A DNA stretch of 35,940 nucleotides from DAHUYF01 sp052143095 (GCA_052143095.1 JBKQTR010000534.1:1-35940), one strand, 5' to 3'. Counted from the first letter of the stretch, positions 15,143 to 25,948 are shown. The notes: generated by a model not told the origin, from the sequence alone. Numbers and translations: made by a program.

Positions 15143-15865
15143 TCAAGCGGTACTCCCCGCACTGCCGGCTGGGCGGTGGATGCCGCATTCGGACTTGTCG
15201 AGCCCGCGCCAGCGCCCGGCGCGGCGATCCTCCTCGGGCACCACGCGGTCGGTGCAGGGCATGCAGCCGATGGAGTACAAGCCGTCGGCCTCGAGCGGAT
15301 GCGGCGCCAGGCCGCGCGCGGCGAACTCGCTCTCGATCTGGGCGCGCGTATGGCCGGCGAGCGGGCTGACGCGGATCACGCCGTCCACCAGCTCGATAGC
15401 CGGCAGCTCTGCGCGCAGGCCGCCCTGGTAGCGCTTGCGCCCCGATATGAGCGCAGCGAAGCCGGCGAGCGCGCGCTGGAGCGGCTCCACCTTGCGCAAC
15501 CGGCAGCAGGCGTCGGCGTCGCGGTGCCACAGTGTGCCGTCCACATCACGCCGCGCGAGCTCGAGCGGGTCAGGCGAGACGGTGCGGAGGTCCTGGAGGC
15601 CGAGCCGCGCCGCCAGCGCGTCCCGATAGCGCAGCGTCTCGCCGAAGAGCTTGCCGGTGTCGAGAAACACGACCGGCGTTGCGCGGTCGATGCGCGCCAC
15701 CATGTCGAGGAGAAGGGCCGATTCCGTGCCGAAGGAGGACAGAACCGCGATGCGCCCCTTGAACTCGCGCTCGATCAGCGGCCGCAGCAGCGCTTCGCCC
15801 GCGAGCCCATCATAGCGCGCCGCCAGCATCGCGGCGTCGCCCTCCAGTCTCATCGTCACATCCAT
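15143..15865 (-). CDS. cysH: Phosphoadenylyl/adenylyl-sulfate reductase CysH
   Basis: 240 residues from ATG 15865, which has AGAGGTG five bases upstream; earlier in-frame starts lack one. It reduces activated sulphate (APS or PAPS) to sulphite in cysteine synthesis, in the cytoplasm. PP-loop VLSSFGTESALLLD (41-54), FLDTGKLF, and the C-terminal ECGIH catalytic motif (226-230) are present. CC at 120-121 and CMPC at 201-204 are the four cysteines that bind a [4Fe-4S] cluster, so it is the plant/assimilatory APS-reductase type. The gene is alone: no cysD, cysN, cysI or cysG is beside it. An 8-bp dyad (GAAGGCGG 15903-15910 / CCGCCTTC 15932-15939) lies upstream and might be an operator. Confidence 0.9.
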   Translation of the reverse strand: MDVTMRLEGDAAMLAARYDGLAGEALLRPLIEREFKGRIAVLSSFGTESALLLDMVARIDRATPVVFLDTGKLFGETLRYRDALAARLGLQDLRTVSPDPLELARRDVDGTLWHRDADACCRLRKVEPLQRALAGFAALISGRKRYQGGLRAELPAIELVDGVIRVSPLAGHTRAQIESEFAARGLAPHPLEADGLYSIGCMPCTDRVVPEEDRRAGRWRGLDKSECGIHRPAGSAGSTA

Positions 15866-15978
15866 CCCGGCACCTCTTGAGGCAAGAGCCGTCACCGGTG
15901 CCGAAGGCGGCGGCGCCAATACCTTACATAACCGCCTTCTCGCTGCAAGCAGTGATTGCAGAAAGCCCGCCGAGATAG

Positions 15979-16245
15979 TTGCATCAGAGCTACGGCCCGC
16001 CGGGGCAGTACGCCGGCGACGAGGAACTACAACGAGGCAAATCACCGAACGGCTTGCCGCTGCTGCAGGATATTTTGATGCTCGGCAGCCTGTTTCGAAT
16101 CACCCAGGACCAAGCCGCGCGGACCGAGCTGCTGATGCCGATCACGACGCACCTACTGGAGAGCCTGGAGAAGGCGCGGTCGGTGACTACGAAGCTGCGC
16201 CGCAAGCTGCCGACCACTGAGCCGCCGTTCGAGCGGGCCCGGTGA
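15979..16245 (+). CDS. Hypothetical small protein
   Basis: Up to 88 residues, with GC-rich third codon positions typical of coding sequence here. The conserved-looking part is LPLLQDILMLGSLFRITQDQ and a following amphipathic helix LLESLEKARSVTTKLRRKLP. No family recognised. The start is uncertain (TTG at 15979, or ATG at 16078). Its stop is one base before the ATG of the next small frame, so the two may have been neighbours in one operon. It could be a fragment of a larger gene. Confidence 0.3.
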   Translation: MHQSYGPPGQYAGDEELQRGKSPNGLPLLQDILMLGSLFRITQDQAARTELLMPITTHLLESLEKARSVTTKLRRKLPTTEPPFERAR

Positions 16246-16246
16246 C

Positions 16247-16516
16247 ATGCGCTTGGCGCGGGATCGCCGCGGCTTTGCGCTCCTCCCGGCGCTGTGGGGC
16301 CTCTCCATGCTGTCGATCATCGCCGCCAGCCTGCTGACTTCGCCGGGCGAATTCGGCAACCGCGCGAGGCCGTCATCCACGGACAAGGCGTCGCGCCCGA
16401 ATTGGGTACTCGCTCGGAAATTACCAGCGTCGGGTCCCATTGGCGGCGCTCGCGCCGCACCAACCGCGGCCGCGGAGGCGGGCTGTCGCTTGCGGGCCTC
16501 CAACCTCAGCCAGTAG
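16247..16516 (+). pseudogene. GspK-like prepilin N-terminal fragment
   Basis: 89-residue frame whose first 28 residues (RRGFALLPALWGLSMLSIIA then ASLLTS) are a textbook type II secretion minor pseudopilin leader and transmembrane helix: RRGF with the cleavage site, a hydrophobic stretch with tryptophan, as in GspK. The rest (from GEFGNRARPSST) has no relation to GspK and looks like out-of-context sequence, so the mature domain is lost. No other gsp gene is in the window. The call rests on a short region. Confidence 0.4.
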
Positions 16517-16535
16517 TTCGATCAGTATTTCTACC

Positions 16536-16555
16536 AAAAAGGGAATACACTTCCC
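16536..16555 (-). terminator. Candidate intrinsic terminator after coxM
   Basis: Read on the minus strand, GGGAA (16555-16551) and TTCCC (16545-16541) form a 5-bp stem with a 5-base loop, followed directly by TTTTT (16540-16536). It lies 25 bases beyond the coxM stop. The stem is short, so efficiency is uncertain, but the T-run and position fit the end of the cox operon. Confidence 0.5.
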
Positions 16556-16579
16556 GATTCAGTCAGCCAGGATTTGGCC

Positions 16580-17374
16580 CTAGCCTGCCGCCGCCACCGC
16601 GCGCTTGGCCATCACCGTTACCAGATGGGCGCGGTATTCGGCGCTGGCGTGGATGTCGGAGTTGAGGCCGGCGGCGCTTTGCTTGATGGCGGCCACGGCA
16701 TCGGCGCTCCAGGATTTGCCGAGCGTGGCTTCCATCTCCTTCTGGCGGAAGACGACGGCGCCGGCACCGGTGACGGCAACGCGCACGCCGCCGCCCGTCC
16801 GAGCCGCCAGCACGCCGACCACGGCATAGCGCGAGGCGGGGTTGGGGAATTTGGCATAGCCCGCTTTCTCCGGCACCGGGAAGCTCACCGCCGTGATGAT
16901 CTCGTCGGGCGCGAGCGCGGTCTCGAACATGCCCTTGAAGAAATCATCGGCGGTGATCTTGCGCTTGTTGGTGATCACCGTGGCGTTCAAGGCGAGCACC
17001 GCGGCCGGATAGTCGGCGGCGGGGTCGTTGTTGGCGATCGAGCCGCCGATGGTGCCGCGGTTGCGCACTTGCGGATCGCCGATGCCCTCGGCGAGATGGG
17101 CGAGCGCCGGGATGGCGCCTTTCACCACGTCGGAGGTCGCGACCTCGACATGGCGCGTCATCGCGCCGATAACCACCGCGTTGCCGTCGCGCTTGATGCC
17201 CTTGAGCTCGGCAATGCGGCCGAGATCGACGAGGTCGGAGGGCTTGGCGAGGCGCTGCTTCAAGGTCGGGATGAGCGTCATCCCGCCGGCAAGCAGCTTC
17301 GCGTCTTCCTTGCCGGCGACCGCCTTGGCCGCGTCGGCAACGCTCTGGGCCCGCTGATAGTTGAAATTATACAT
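16580..17374 (-). CDS. coxM: FAD-binding medium subunit of CO-dehydrogenase-like enzyme
   Basis: 264 residues, starting MYNFNYQRAQSVADAAKAVA, with AAGGGAG seven bases before the ATG. It carries the FAD-contacting motifs of the xanthine oxidase/CoxM family: LLAGGMTLIPTLKQRL near 27-42 and RNRGTIGGSIANNDPAADYP near 104-123, then the CO_deh_flav_C region. It passes electrons from the iron-sulphur subunit to FAD and on to an acceptor. Slightly short compared with CoxM from characterised CO dehydrogenases (about 288), normal for relatives. It follows coxL by 11 bases. Cytoplasmic, part of the (LMS)2 complex. Confidence 0.92.
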   Translation of the reverse strand: MYNFNYQRAQSVADAAKAVAGKEDAKLLAGGMTLIPTLKQRLAKPSDLVDLGRIAELKGIKRDGNAVVIGAMTRHVEVATSDVVKGAIPALAHLAEGIGDPQVRNRGTIGGSIANNDPAADYPAAVLALNATVITNKRKITADDFFKGMFETALAPDEIITAVSFPVPEKAGYAKFPNPASRYAVVGVLAARTGGGVRVAVTGAGAVVFRQKEMEATLGKSWSADAVAAIKQSAAGLNSDIHASAEYRAHLVTVMAKRAVAAAG

Positions 17375-17385
17375 GGCTTGCTCCC

Positions 17386-19757
<2,372 letters not shown>

Positions 19758-19758
<1 letters not shown>

Positions 19759-20231
19759 CACCCGGTCCTCCCCATCGCCTCGGTGCCGGCCTTGATCGCC
19801 TTCACGATGTTGTGATAGCCGGTGCAGCGGCAGATATTGCCCTCGAGCCATTCGCGGATCTGCTGCTCGGTCGGGCTCTTGTGATGCTTGGCGAAGTCGA
19901 CCGCGCTCATCACCATGCCGGGCGTGCAGAAGCCGCATTGCAACCCGTGATTCTCGCGGAAGGCCTCTTGCATCGGGTGCAGCTTGTCGCCGCTGGCGAG
20001 TCCCTCGATAGTGGTCACTTGCGCGCCGTCGCACTGCAGCGCCAGCAGCGTGCAGCTCTTCACGGAATCGCCGTCCATATGCACGACGCACGCGCCGCAT
20101 TGGCTGGTGTCGCAGCCGACATGGGTGCCGGTGAGGGCGAGCTGTTCGCGCAGGAGCTGGACGAGGAGGGTGCGCGGCTCGACGGTGGCAGTGACCGATT
20201 TGCCGTTCACCGTAAGGGTCACGGTGGCCAT
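19758..20231 (-). CDS. coxS: [2Fe-2S] small subunit of CO-dehydrogenase-like enzyme
   Basis: 157 residues from the ATG at 20231, which has AAAGGGAG eight bases upstream. The N-terminal plant-ferredoxin-type cluster ligands are in CDTSQCGACVVHMDGDSVKSC (split: CDTSQCGAC, then KSC) and the second cluster ligands in LQCGFCTPGMVMSA and GNICRCTGYHNIV. Length and order are standard for CoxS/xanthine dehydrogenase small subunits. It relays electrons between the molybdenum centre of CoxL and the FAD of CoxM. It overlaps coxL and follows coxG by about 130 bases. Confidence 0.93.
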
Positions 20232-20360
20232 GGACTTCACTCCCTTTATGTCGTTGTCGCTACCGTTCCCGCGCCGCCACGCTGGTCAAGAGCCGCCCGG
20301 AGCGCCGCGGGGACGAGGATGAGGCGAGTTTCGTGCGCCGGAGGCGCCCGGTCAAGCCGG

Positions 20361-20984
20361 TCAGTGCCCGCCGCCGCGGGTAAAGAGATAGAGCAGCACC
20401 GCGACGATGATCACCAGCCCGGTCACCCACACCATCGGCGGGAGCCGCCGCCCGGAGGTCGCCGCCGGCGGCTTGGCGGCTGCGGCGGGAGCGGCTGCGG
20501 CCTCGGGCGCGGCAGCGGCCGCCCCGGCAGCCGGAGCGACGGCGCCGCCCGTCACCGCTGCCGAGAAGCGCGAGAAGAAATCCTCGGCCATCTTGCGGGC
20601 GGTGGCGTCGATCAGGCGCGAGCCGATCTGCGCCAGCTTGCCGCCGACATGCGCCTCGACGGTGTAGCTGAGCTTGGTGCCGCCATCTGCATCGCTGAGC
20701 CTGACGGTGGCGCCGCCCTTGGCGAAGCCGGCGGCGCCGCCGCTGCCCTCGCCGGTGATCTTGTAGCCGTTGGGCGGATCGAGGTCGGAGAGCGTCACCT
20801 TGCCGCCGAAGCGCGCCTTCACCGGCCCGACCTTGGCGGTGACCTTGGCCTGGAGCTCGGTGTCGGAGAGCTTCTCGACCTCCTCGCAGCCCGGAATGGA
20901 TTGTTTGAGGATCTCGGGGTCGTTGAGCGCCGCCCACACCTTTTGGCGCGGTGCCGGGATCAGGAACTCTCCGGTCATGTCCAT
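20361..20984 (-). CDS. coxG: CoxG-type SRPBCC protein with C-terminal membrane anchor
   Basis: 207 residues. Residues 1-150 are the CoxG family (SRPBCC superfamily): MTGEFLIPAPRQKVWAALND, PEILKQSIPGCEEVEKLSD, then the ITGEGSGGAAGFAKG turn and a terminal helix ARKMAEDFFSRFSAAV. An alanine/proline linker leads to one transmembrane helix, VWVTGLVIIVAVLLYLF, and a short GGGH tail. CoxG is thought to recruit the Cox enzyme to the membrane. GAAGGAAAA precedes the ATG at 20984. It is first in the operon, before coxS, in the order usual for form II clusters. Confidence 0.9.
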   Translation of the reverse strand: MDMTGEFLIPAPRQKVWAALNDPEILKQSIPGCEEVEKLSDTELQAKVTAKVGPVKARFGGKVTLSDLDPPNGYKITGEGSGGAAGFAKGGATVRLSDADGGTKLSYTVEAHVGGKLAQIGSRLIDATARKMAEDFFSRFSAAVTGGAVAPAAGAAAAAPEAAAAPAAAAKPPAATSGRRLPPMVWVTGLVIIVAVLLYLFTRGGGH

Positions 20985-21439
20985 GGCGGGTTTTCCTTCG
21001 GGTCTTCTTGTGAGCGGCGGCGAGCCTATCGCGCGCGCGCCAAGGGAGCAAGGATGGGGTGCCAGGGTTGGGTTGGCGGCCGTCCGCGCGCAAGCGCGCG
21101 GGCGAGGGCAGTGTCGGCGGCGCATTCCAGCTGGCGATCCGCGGGAGGGAGACGACAAGCTTGAATGACGCCCGCCGCCACGATACAAGAGCCAAATGGT
21201 CTGCCTAAATTCCGGGCAGAAACACTCGCCAGCCCGCATAAACCGTCACTTCCATGCACGAAAAAAGGGGGAAGTTCGGTTAGGGGTGGATGGGCGCAGG
21301 GCGTGTTTCCGCTCAAGCGGGCGCGCGTTGTCTCGGCGCGATATCCGGGGTGGCGGGCGACAGCCTGACGCGGGACAATAAGCTGACCAATGTCGCTTCT
21401 CGCACGTCTTTGGCAAGATCGCGGCAGGAGTTTTGAACA
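20985..21439. other. Divergent gap between coxG and asnB
   Basis: Must hold promoters for the cox operon (minus) and asnB (plus). I see no gene, no clear -35/-10 pair and no strong dyad. CACGAAAAAAGGGGGAAG near 21259 is the only A-rich stretch. CAGGAG lies nine bases before the asnB ATG. Confidence 0.35.
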
Positions 21440-23422
21440 ATGTGCGGCATCACCGGCTTCCTAGGGGAACGACCTGCGACGCTGCCGGCGCGCGAGGCCG
21501 CCTTGCTGGCGATGACCGAGGCCCTGCGTCACCGCGGTCCCGACGACGGGGGCATTTGGATCGACGCGCAGGCCGGCATTGCCCTCGGGCATCGTCGCCT
21601 CTCGATCATCGATCTCAGTCCCACCGGCCATCAGCCGATGACGACGGCCGATGGCCGCTTCGTCATCACCTACAATGGGGAAATCTATAACTACGCCGAC
21701 ATTGCCGGACGCCTGAGGGAAGCCGGCGCGATCCTGCGCGGCACATCCGATACGGAGGTGCTGATCGAGAGCATCGCGCGGTGGGGGATCCGCGACACGC
21801 TGCGACACTGCGAGGGGATGTTCGCGTTCGCGCTGTGGGATCGCGAGCGCCGCGAGCTCACCCTCGCTCGCGATCGTCTCGGCATAAAGCCCCTCTACTG
21901 GGGGCGCGCCAACGCGGTGCTGGTCTTCGGCAGCGAGCTGAAGGCGCTGCGCGCCCATCCCGGCTGGCAACCGGAGATCGACCGCGCCGCGCTTGCCGCC
22001 TATCTGCGGTTCGGCTATGTGCCGGCGCCGATGAGCATCTTTCGCCACGTCCGAAAGCTCGAGCCCGGTACCATGCTGATCGCGAGGCTCAACGGCGAGC
22101 CGCGACTGGAGCGGTACTGGGACATCCGCGCGGCCGCGAGTTCGGCGCATGACGCCGACGCGACGCAGAGCGAGACGGACATGCTCGGCGCGCTCGAGAC
22201 GGTGCTGCGTCGGGCGGTGCGAAACGAAATGGTCTCGGACGTGCCGCTCGGGGCGTTCTTGTCCGGGGGCATCGACTCCTCGCTGGTGACCACGCTCATG
22301 CAGCTGGAGGCGCCGCGGCCGGTGAAGACCTTCACGATCGGCTTCAGCAGCAGGGGCTATGACGAAGCGCAACATGCCAAGCGCGTCGCCGCCCATCTCG
22401 GCACCGATCACACGGAATTCTATGTCGAGGAGCAGACGGCGCGCGACGTCATTCCCTATCTTCCCATCTGGTATGACGAGCCCTTCGCGGATTCATCGCA
22501 AATTCCCACCCAAGTCGTCTCTCGCCTCGCGCGCCGGCATGTCACCGTGGCGCTCTCGGGCGACGGCGGCGACGAATCGTTTGCCGGATATACGCGCTAT
22601 CAATGGGCCCGCAACATAGAGCGGGTGCTTCACGCCTTTCCGCCTGCGCTGCGTCGCGGCATGGCAGCGTCTCTGGAGGCGGTTCCGGAAAATGTGGTCA
22701 GGCGGCTGGCCGGCATGATACCCGAGCGTCGGCGGCCGACAATTCTGGAGCAGAGAATACCAAAGCTCGCGGCATTGCTCCGCGAGGACAGCGGCGATGC
22801 CGCGTATCGGCGCCTGGTTTCGTTGTGGCCGGAGCCGGAGGACATGGTTCGGGGTCTGGATCAGCCGAGCGAGCGGCGGTCCGACGCGGTGTCGGCGGGC
22901 GAACCCCGGACGCTTATCGAACGCATGATGCTCCGCGATACGCTCACCTATCTGCCCGACGACGTGCTGACCAAGGTGGATCGGGCCAGCATGTCGGTGA
23001 GCCTGGAGGTACGTGTGCCGCTGCTCAATCATCGGGTGGTTGAGTTCGCCTGGCGGATGCCTCTCGCCATGAAGCTGCGGCGCGGCTCGACGAAATGGGC
23101 GCTGCGGCAAATTCTCTACCGTCACGTGCCGCGCCATCTTGTCGATCGCCCGAAGCAGGGTTTCGGGGTGCCGCTGGCGGCTTGGCTGCGAGGCCCGTTG
23201 CGCGACTGGGCGAACGACCTGCTGAGCGCCGATGCCGTCAGGCGCGGCGATTGGCTCAAGCCCGAGCGCGTCGGCGCGCGCTGGCAGGAGCATTTGAGCG
23301 GCAGGCGGGATTGGAGCGCCAGCCTTTGGACCGTGCTTATGTTCCAGAGCTGGCTTGCCGAGATGAACCACACGGTCGGTGCGGGCACCGCCCACGGTTC
23401 CCTGCCGTCGCTCCTGCGATAG
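21440..23422 (+). CDS. asnB: Asparagine synthase (glutamine-hydrolysing)
   Basis: 660 residues with both AsnB domains. The N-terminal glutaminase begins MCGITGFLG with nucleophile Cys2, then LRHRGPDDGG and YNGEIYNY; the C-terminal synthetase has the PP-loop SGGIDSS at 275-281, ALSGDGGDESFAGYTRYQWA, and the C-terminal DRPKQGFGVPLAAWLRGPLR. AsnB-type proteins in polysaccharide loci often amidate sugar carboxylates or act as amidotransferases and do not feed general asparagine supply, and this gene leads such a locus. Next gene starts 13 bases after the stop. Substrate inferred only from context. Confidence 0.92.
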   Translation: MCGITGFLGERPATLPAREAALLAMTEALRHRGPDDGGIWIDAQAGIALGHRRLSIIDLSPTGHQPMTTADGRFVITYNGEIYNYADIAGRLREAGAILRGTSDTEVLIESIARWGIRDTLRHCEGMFAFALWDRERRELTLARDRLGIKPLYWGRANAVLVFGSELKALRAHPGWQPEIDRAALAAYLRFGYVPAPMSIFRHVRKLEPGTMLIARLNGEPRLERYWDIRAAASSAHDADATQSETDMLGALETVLRRAVRNEMVSDVPLGAFLSGGIDSSLVTTLMQLEAPRPVKTFTIGFSSRGYDEAQHAKRVAAHLGTDHTEFYVEEQTARDVIPYLPIWYDEPFADSSQIPTQVVSRLARRHVTVALSGDGGDESFAGYTRYQWARNIERVLHAFPPALRRGMAASLEAVPENVVRRLAGMIPERRRPTILEQRIPKLAALLREDSGDAAYRRLVSLWPEPEDMVRGLDQPSERRSDAVSAGEPRTLIERMMLRDTLTYLPDDVLTKVDRASMSVSLEVRVPLLNHRVVEFAWRMPLAMKLRRGSTKWALRQILYRHVPRHLVDRPKQGFGVPLAAWLRGPLRDWANDLLSADAVRRGDWLKPERVGARWQEHLSGRRDWSASLWTVLMFQSWLAEMNHTVGAGTAHGSLPSLLR

Positions 23423-23434
23423 AAGGAGCGGCAG

Positions 23435-24610
23435 ATGGCGCCGGTGCGGGTGATGCATCTCATCACCGATCTCGAGATCGGTGGGGCGGAGATGATGCTG
23501 TCCAGGCTCGTCTGCGCCGCCGATAACCGCCGCGTCCAGATGAGCGTCGTCAGCATGACAACGCCGGGAACGATCGGTGCCTGCCTGACGGGCGAGGGCG
23601 TCAGCGTGCACGCGCTCGGAATGGGCCGCGGCCTGCCTGATCCGCGCGGGCTTGGCCGGCTGGTGGCCTTGCTGCGCCGCCAGCCGGTGGATGTGCTGCA
23701 GACTTGGCTCTACCATGCCGACCTGCTCGGCTTGCTTGCCGCGCGACTGGCCGGTGTGCCGCGGCTGCTCTGGAATCTGCGCTGCTCGGACATGCAGGGC
23801 GGTTACTATTCCCGCGTATCCGCAGCGCTGCCGTGGCTGCTCGCGCGCCTGTCGCGTCAGCCGGACCTCGTCCTCGCCAATTCAGAGTCGGGCCGCGCCT
23901 ACCACGAGGCGCTGGGCTACCATCCACACCGCTGGCAGGTTCTGCCCAACGGCATCGATACCGACCGCTTTCGCCCTGACGGCGATGCCCGGCGCCGGCT
24001 GTGCGCGGATTTTGGACTATCCCCGGAAAGCTTCTTGATCTGCCTGCCGGCGCGTGTCGATCCAATGAAGGATCACGCGACCTTTTTCGCTGCTGCGGCG
24101 AGGTTTGCCCGGGGTGAGGCGGGCGCGCGCTTTATCCTGGCTGGACGTGGCACAGGGCCAGGCGACCCGGCACTGCGGGCGCTGGTGGCAGAAAGCGGCT
24201 GCGCCGACAGGCTGATGTCGCTCGGCGAGCGCCGGGAGATGCCGTCCCTGCTCGCGGCGGTCGATGTCGTAACGCTGTCCTCTGCCTTCGGCGAGGGCTT
24301 CCCGAACGTGCTCGGCGAGGCAATGGCTTGCGCCATCCCCGTCGTTAGCACGGATGTCGGAGATGCCGCGCAGATCATAGGTCCGACAGGCCTCATCGTA
24401 CCGCCACGGGATCCGGTCGCGCTTGCGGCCGCTTGGCAAAAGCTCCACGGCATGGAAGCGGGGCAGCGGGCCGCCATCGGGATTGCCGGCAGGCAGCGGG
24501 TCATCGAGAATTATAGCCTCGCCGTCATCGTTGCGCGCTACGAAGCTCTTTACGAGGAAATGGCGCCGTCGGCGCGCGCGCCCGCTGCCGCGGGCGCTTC
24601 GGCACGGTAG
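23435..24610 (+). CDS. GT4-family glycosyltransferase
   Basis: 391 residues of the GT-B fold. N-terminal glycine-rich loop VMHLITDLEIGGAEMMLSRL, inter-domain NGIDTDRFRPDGDARR, donor-binding ICLPARVDPMKDHATFFAAA, and the C-terminal EGFPNVLGEAMACAIPVVST, which contains the GT4 E-x7-E motif. It would transfer a nucleotide-activated sugar with retention to a growing glycan or lipid carrier at the inner membrane. Strong GAAGGAG upstream. It lies between asnB and a small membrane protein in one orientation. Sugar specificity cannot be read from sequence. Confidence 0.92.
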   Translation: MAPVRVMHLITDLEIGGAEMMLSRLVCAADNRRVQMSVVSMTTPGTIGACLTGEGVSVHALGMGRGLPDPRGLGRLVALLRRQPVDVLQTWLYHADLLGLLAARLAGVPRLLWNLRCSDMQGGYYSRVSAALPWLLARLSRQPDLVLANSESGRAYHEALGYHPHRWQVLPNGIDTDRFRPDGDARRRLCADFGLSPESFLICLPARVDPMKDHATFFAAAARFARGEAGARFILAGRGTGPGDPALRALVAESGCADRLMSLGERREMPSLLAAVDVVTLSSAFGEGFPNVLGEAMACAIPVVSTDVGDAAQIIGPTGLIVPPRDPVALAAAWQKLHGMEAGQRAAIGIAGRQRVIENYSLAVIVARYEALYEEMAPSARAPAAAGASAR

Positions 24611-24635
24611 TCGGCGAACCGGCGCGGAGGCCTCG

Positions 24636-24977
24636 ATGGACGTGACCTTGATCACCATCCTCGGCATGACCGCCTCGACCTTGTCCACGGCGTCGCTGTT
24701 GCCGCAGGTGATCCGCACGTGGCGCACCCGCTCGGCGGGGGATATCTCTGCCCTCTGGCTCGTCGTCGCGCTCGCCTCGATGATGCTATGGATTTCCTAC
24801 GGGGCGCTGTTGGGCGCGCAGGCGATCATCTGGGCCAACACGCTGACCGCCATCCAGGCAGGCTTCATCCTCGTTATCAAGCTCACCGAGGGCCGGAAGC
24901 CGGGTTCGGGCGTCGCTCATGACCTCGCTTCGGCGTCGCCCCAGGCGACGTCGGGGCGCGGCAACCAGCCGGTCTAG
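24636..24977 (+). CDS. SemiSWEET/PQ-loop family small membrane protein
   Basis: 113 residues from ATG 24636 with GCGGAGG five bases upstream. Three hydrophobic segments: ITILGMTASTLSTASLLPQV, ISALWLVVALASMMLWISYG and IIWANTLTAIQAGFILVIKL. LLPQVIRTWRTRSAGDIS (21-38) is the PQ-loop of MtN3/SemiSWEET proteins, which dimerise into sugar facilitators. The tail is charged and disordered. In this polysaccharide locus a sugar-transport or substrate-recycling role is possible but not shown. It ends 118 bases before the ABC permease gene. Confidence 0.8.
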   Translation: MDVTLITILGMTASTLSTASLLPQVIRTWRTRSAGDISALWLVVALASMMLWISYGALLGAQAIIWANTLTAIQAGFILVIKLTEGRKPGSGVAHDLASASPQATSGRGNQPV

Positions 24978-25095
24978 GATGGTGCAGGCAAAAGGCATAT
25001 GTGGTATACCCTGCCGTCCGCAACTCAGCCTCGGATCGAGAACCCCCATCTGTTGTTCGGCATCGGCCGAGCGGCGCAAACAAGCTGATCATTAG

Positions 25096-25944
25096 ATGGT
25101 TTCGACAACGACCTCAGAACACCAATCGCACAGCACGCTGGATTGGCCGCCGTCGCCGTCAAAGATGGCGCTGGCATGGCGGGATATCGCCGTCGGCATG
25201 ACGAAGAGCTGGCTGTGGATGGAGCTTGCCAAGCAGGACATAAAGCTCCGCTACCGCGGTTCGATGCTGGGACCCTTGTGGCTGACCATCAGTACGATCG
25301 TGATGATCAGCTCCATGGGGCTTTTGTACGCCAAGCTCTTTCATCAGAATGTCGCCGCCTACTTTCCTTTCCTCACCGTGGGACTAGTGACGTGGAATCT
25401 CCTCTCCTCGATGATCACCGAGGGTTGCGGCGTGTTCACCGGCGCCCAGGGGGTCATCCAGACCGTTCCCATGCCGTACTCGGTGCACGTCTACCGATTG
25501 GTTTATCGGAACCTGCTCGTCTTCGGACATAGCTTCGTCATCGTGCCGCTGGTGTTGATCGTCTTCGGCATTCCGATAGGCTGGCAATTTCTCTGGGCGA
25601 TACCGGCGCTGCTCGTGCTCGCCGTCAATGGCGCCTGGTGCACGATATTCTTCGGCATGCTGAGCGCGCGCTTTCGCGACGTCCCGCCAATCGTCGCCAG
25701 CTTCGTCAACGTGGTCTTCTTCGTCACGCCGATCATGTGGTCTCCGAGCGCGCTCGGCAGCTGGGAGAGGATCGGCACGCTGAACCCGCTTTTCGCAGGG
25801 ATCGATGTGGTGCGTGCGCCAATCCTTGGCCAGGCCGTCGGCGCACACTCCTGGGCCGTGTTGCTGCTCACGACGGCTGTCGGCTGCGTGGGCACCTTCG
25901 CCGTTTTCGGTCGGTTCCGCTCGCGCATCGCGTTCTGGGTATAA
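25096..25944 (+). CDS. ABC-2 type polysaccharide export permease (Wzm-like)
   Basis: 282 residues, six hydrophobic segments of the ABC-2/Wzm type, preceded by the amphipathic cytoplasmic WLWMELAKQDIKLRYRGSML, which is a conserved entry region of O-antigen and capsule exporters. Typical membrane stretches include LWLTISTIVMISSMGLLYAK, LVLIVFGIPIGWQFLWAIPA and FVNVVFFVTPIMWSPSALGS. With the next gene it would export a lipid-linked polysaccharide across the inner membrane. Start uncertain: ATG at 25096 and ATG at 25165 are both weakly supported by ribosome sites. Confidence 0.88.
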   Translation: MVSTTTSEHQSHSTLDWPPSPSKMALAWRDIAVGMTKSWLWMELAKQDIKLRYRGSMLGPLWLTISTIVMISSMGLLYAKLFHQNVAAYFPFLTVGLVTWNLLSSMITEGCGVFTGAQGVIQTVPMPYSVHVYRLVYRNLLVFGHSFVIVPLVLIVFGIPIGWQFLWAIPALLVLAVNGAWCTIFFGMLSARFRDVPPIVASFVNVVFFVTPIMWSPSALGSWERIGTLNPLFAGIDVVRAPILGQAVGAHSWAVLLLTTAVGCVGTFAVFGRFRSRIAFWV

Positions 25945-25948
25945 ACCC

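Noticed and set aside
15117..15530. Alternative CysH C-terminus ending YRLSDFLDALG in another frame
   Set aside because: The main frame retains ECGIH and ends normally soon after; there is no need to assume a frameshift.
15023..15880. Plus-strand 285-residue frame
   Set aside because: Antisense to cysH and the Cas1-like remnant; no recognisable motif.
1868..16579. tRNA or direct repeats marking integration ends
   Set aside because: I looked at both edges and found no tRNA-like sequence and no convincing matching repeat.
22493..23716. Minus-strand 407-residue frame
   Set aside because: Antisense to asnB and the GT4 gene; histidine/arginine-rich shadow translation.
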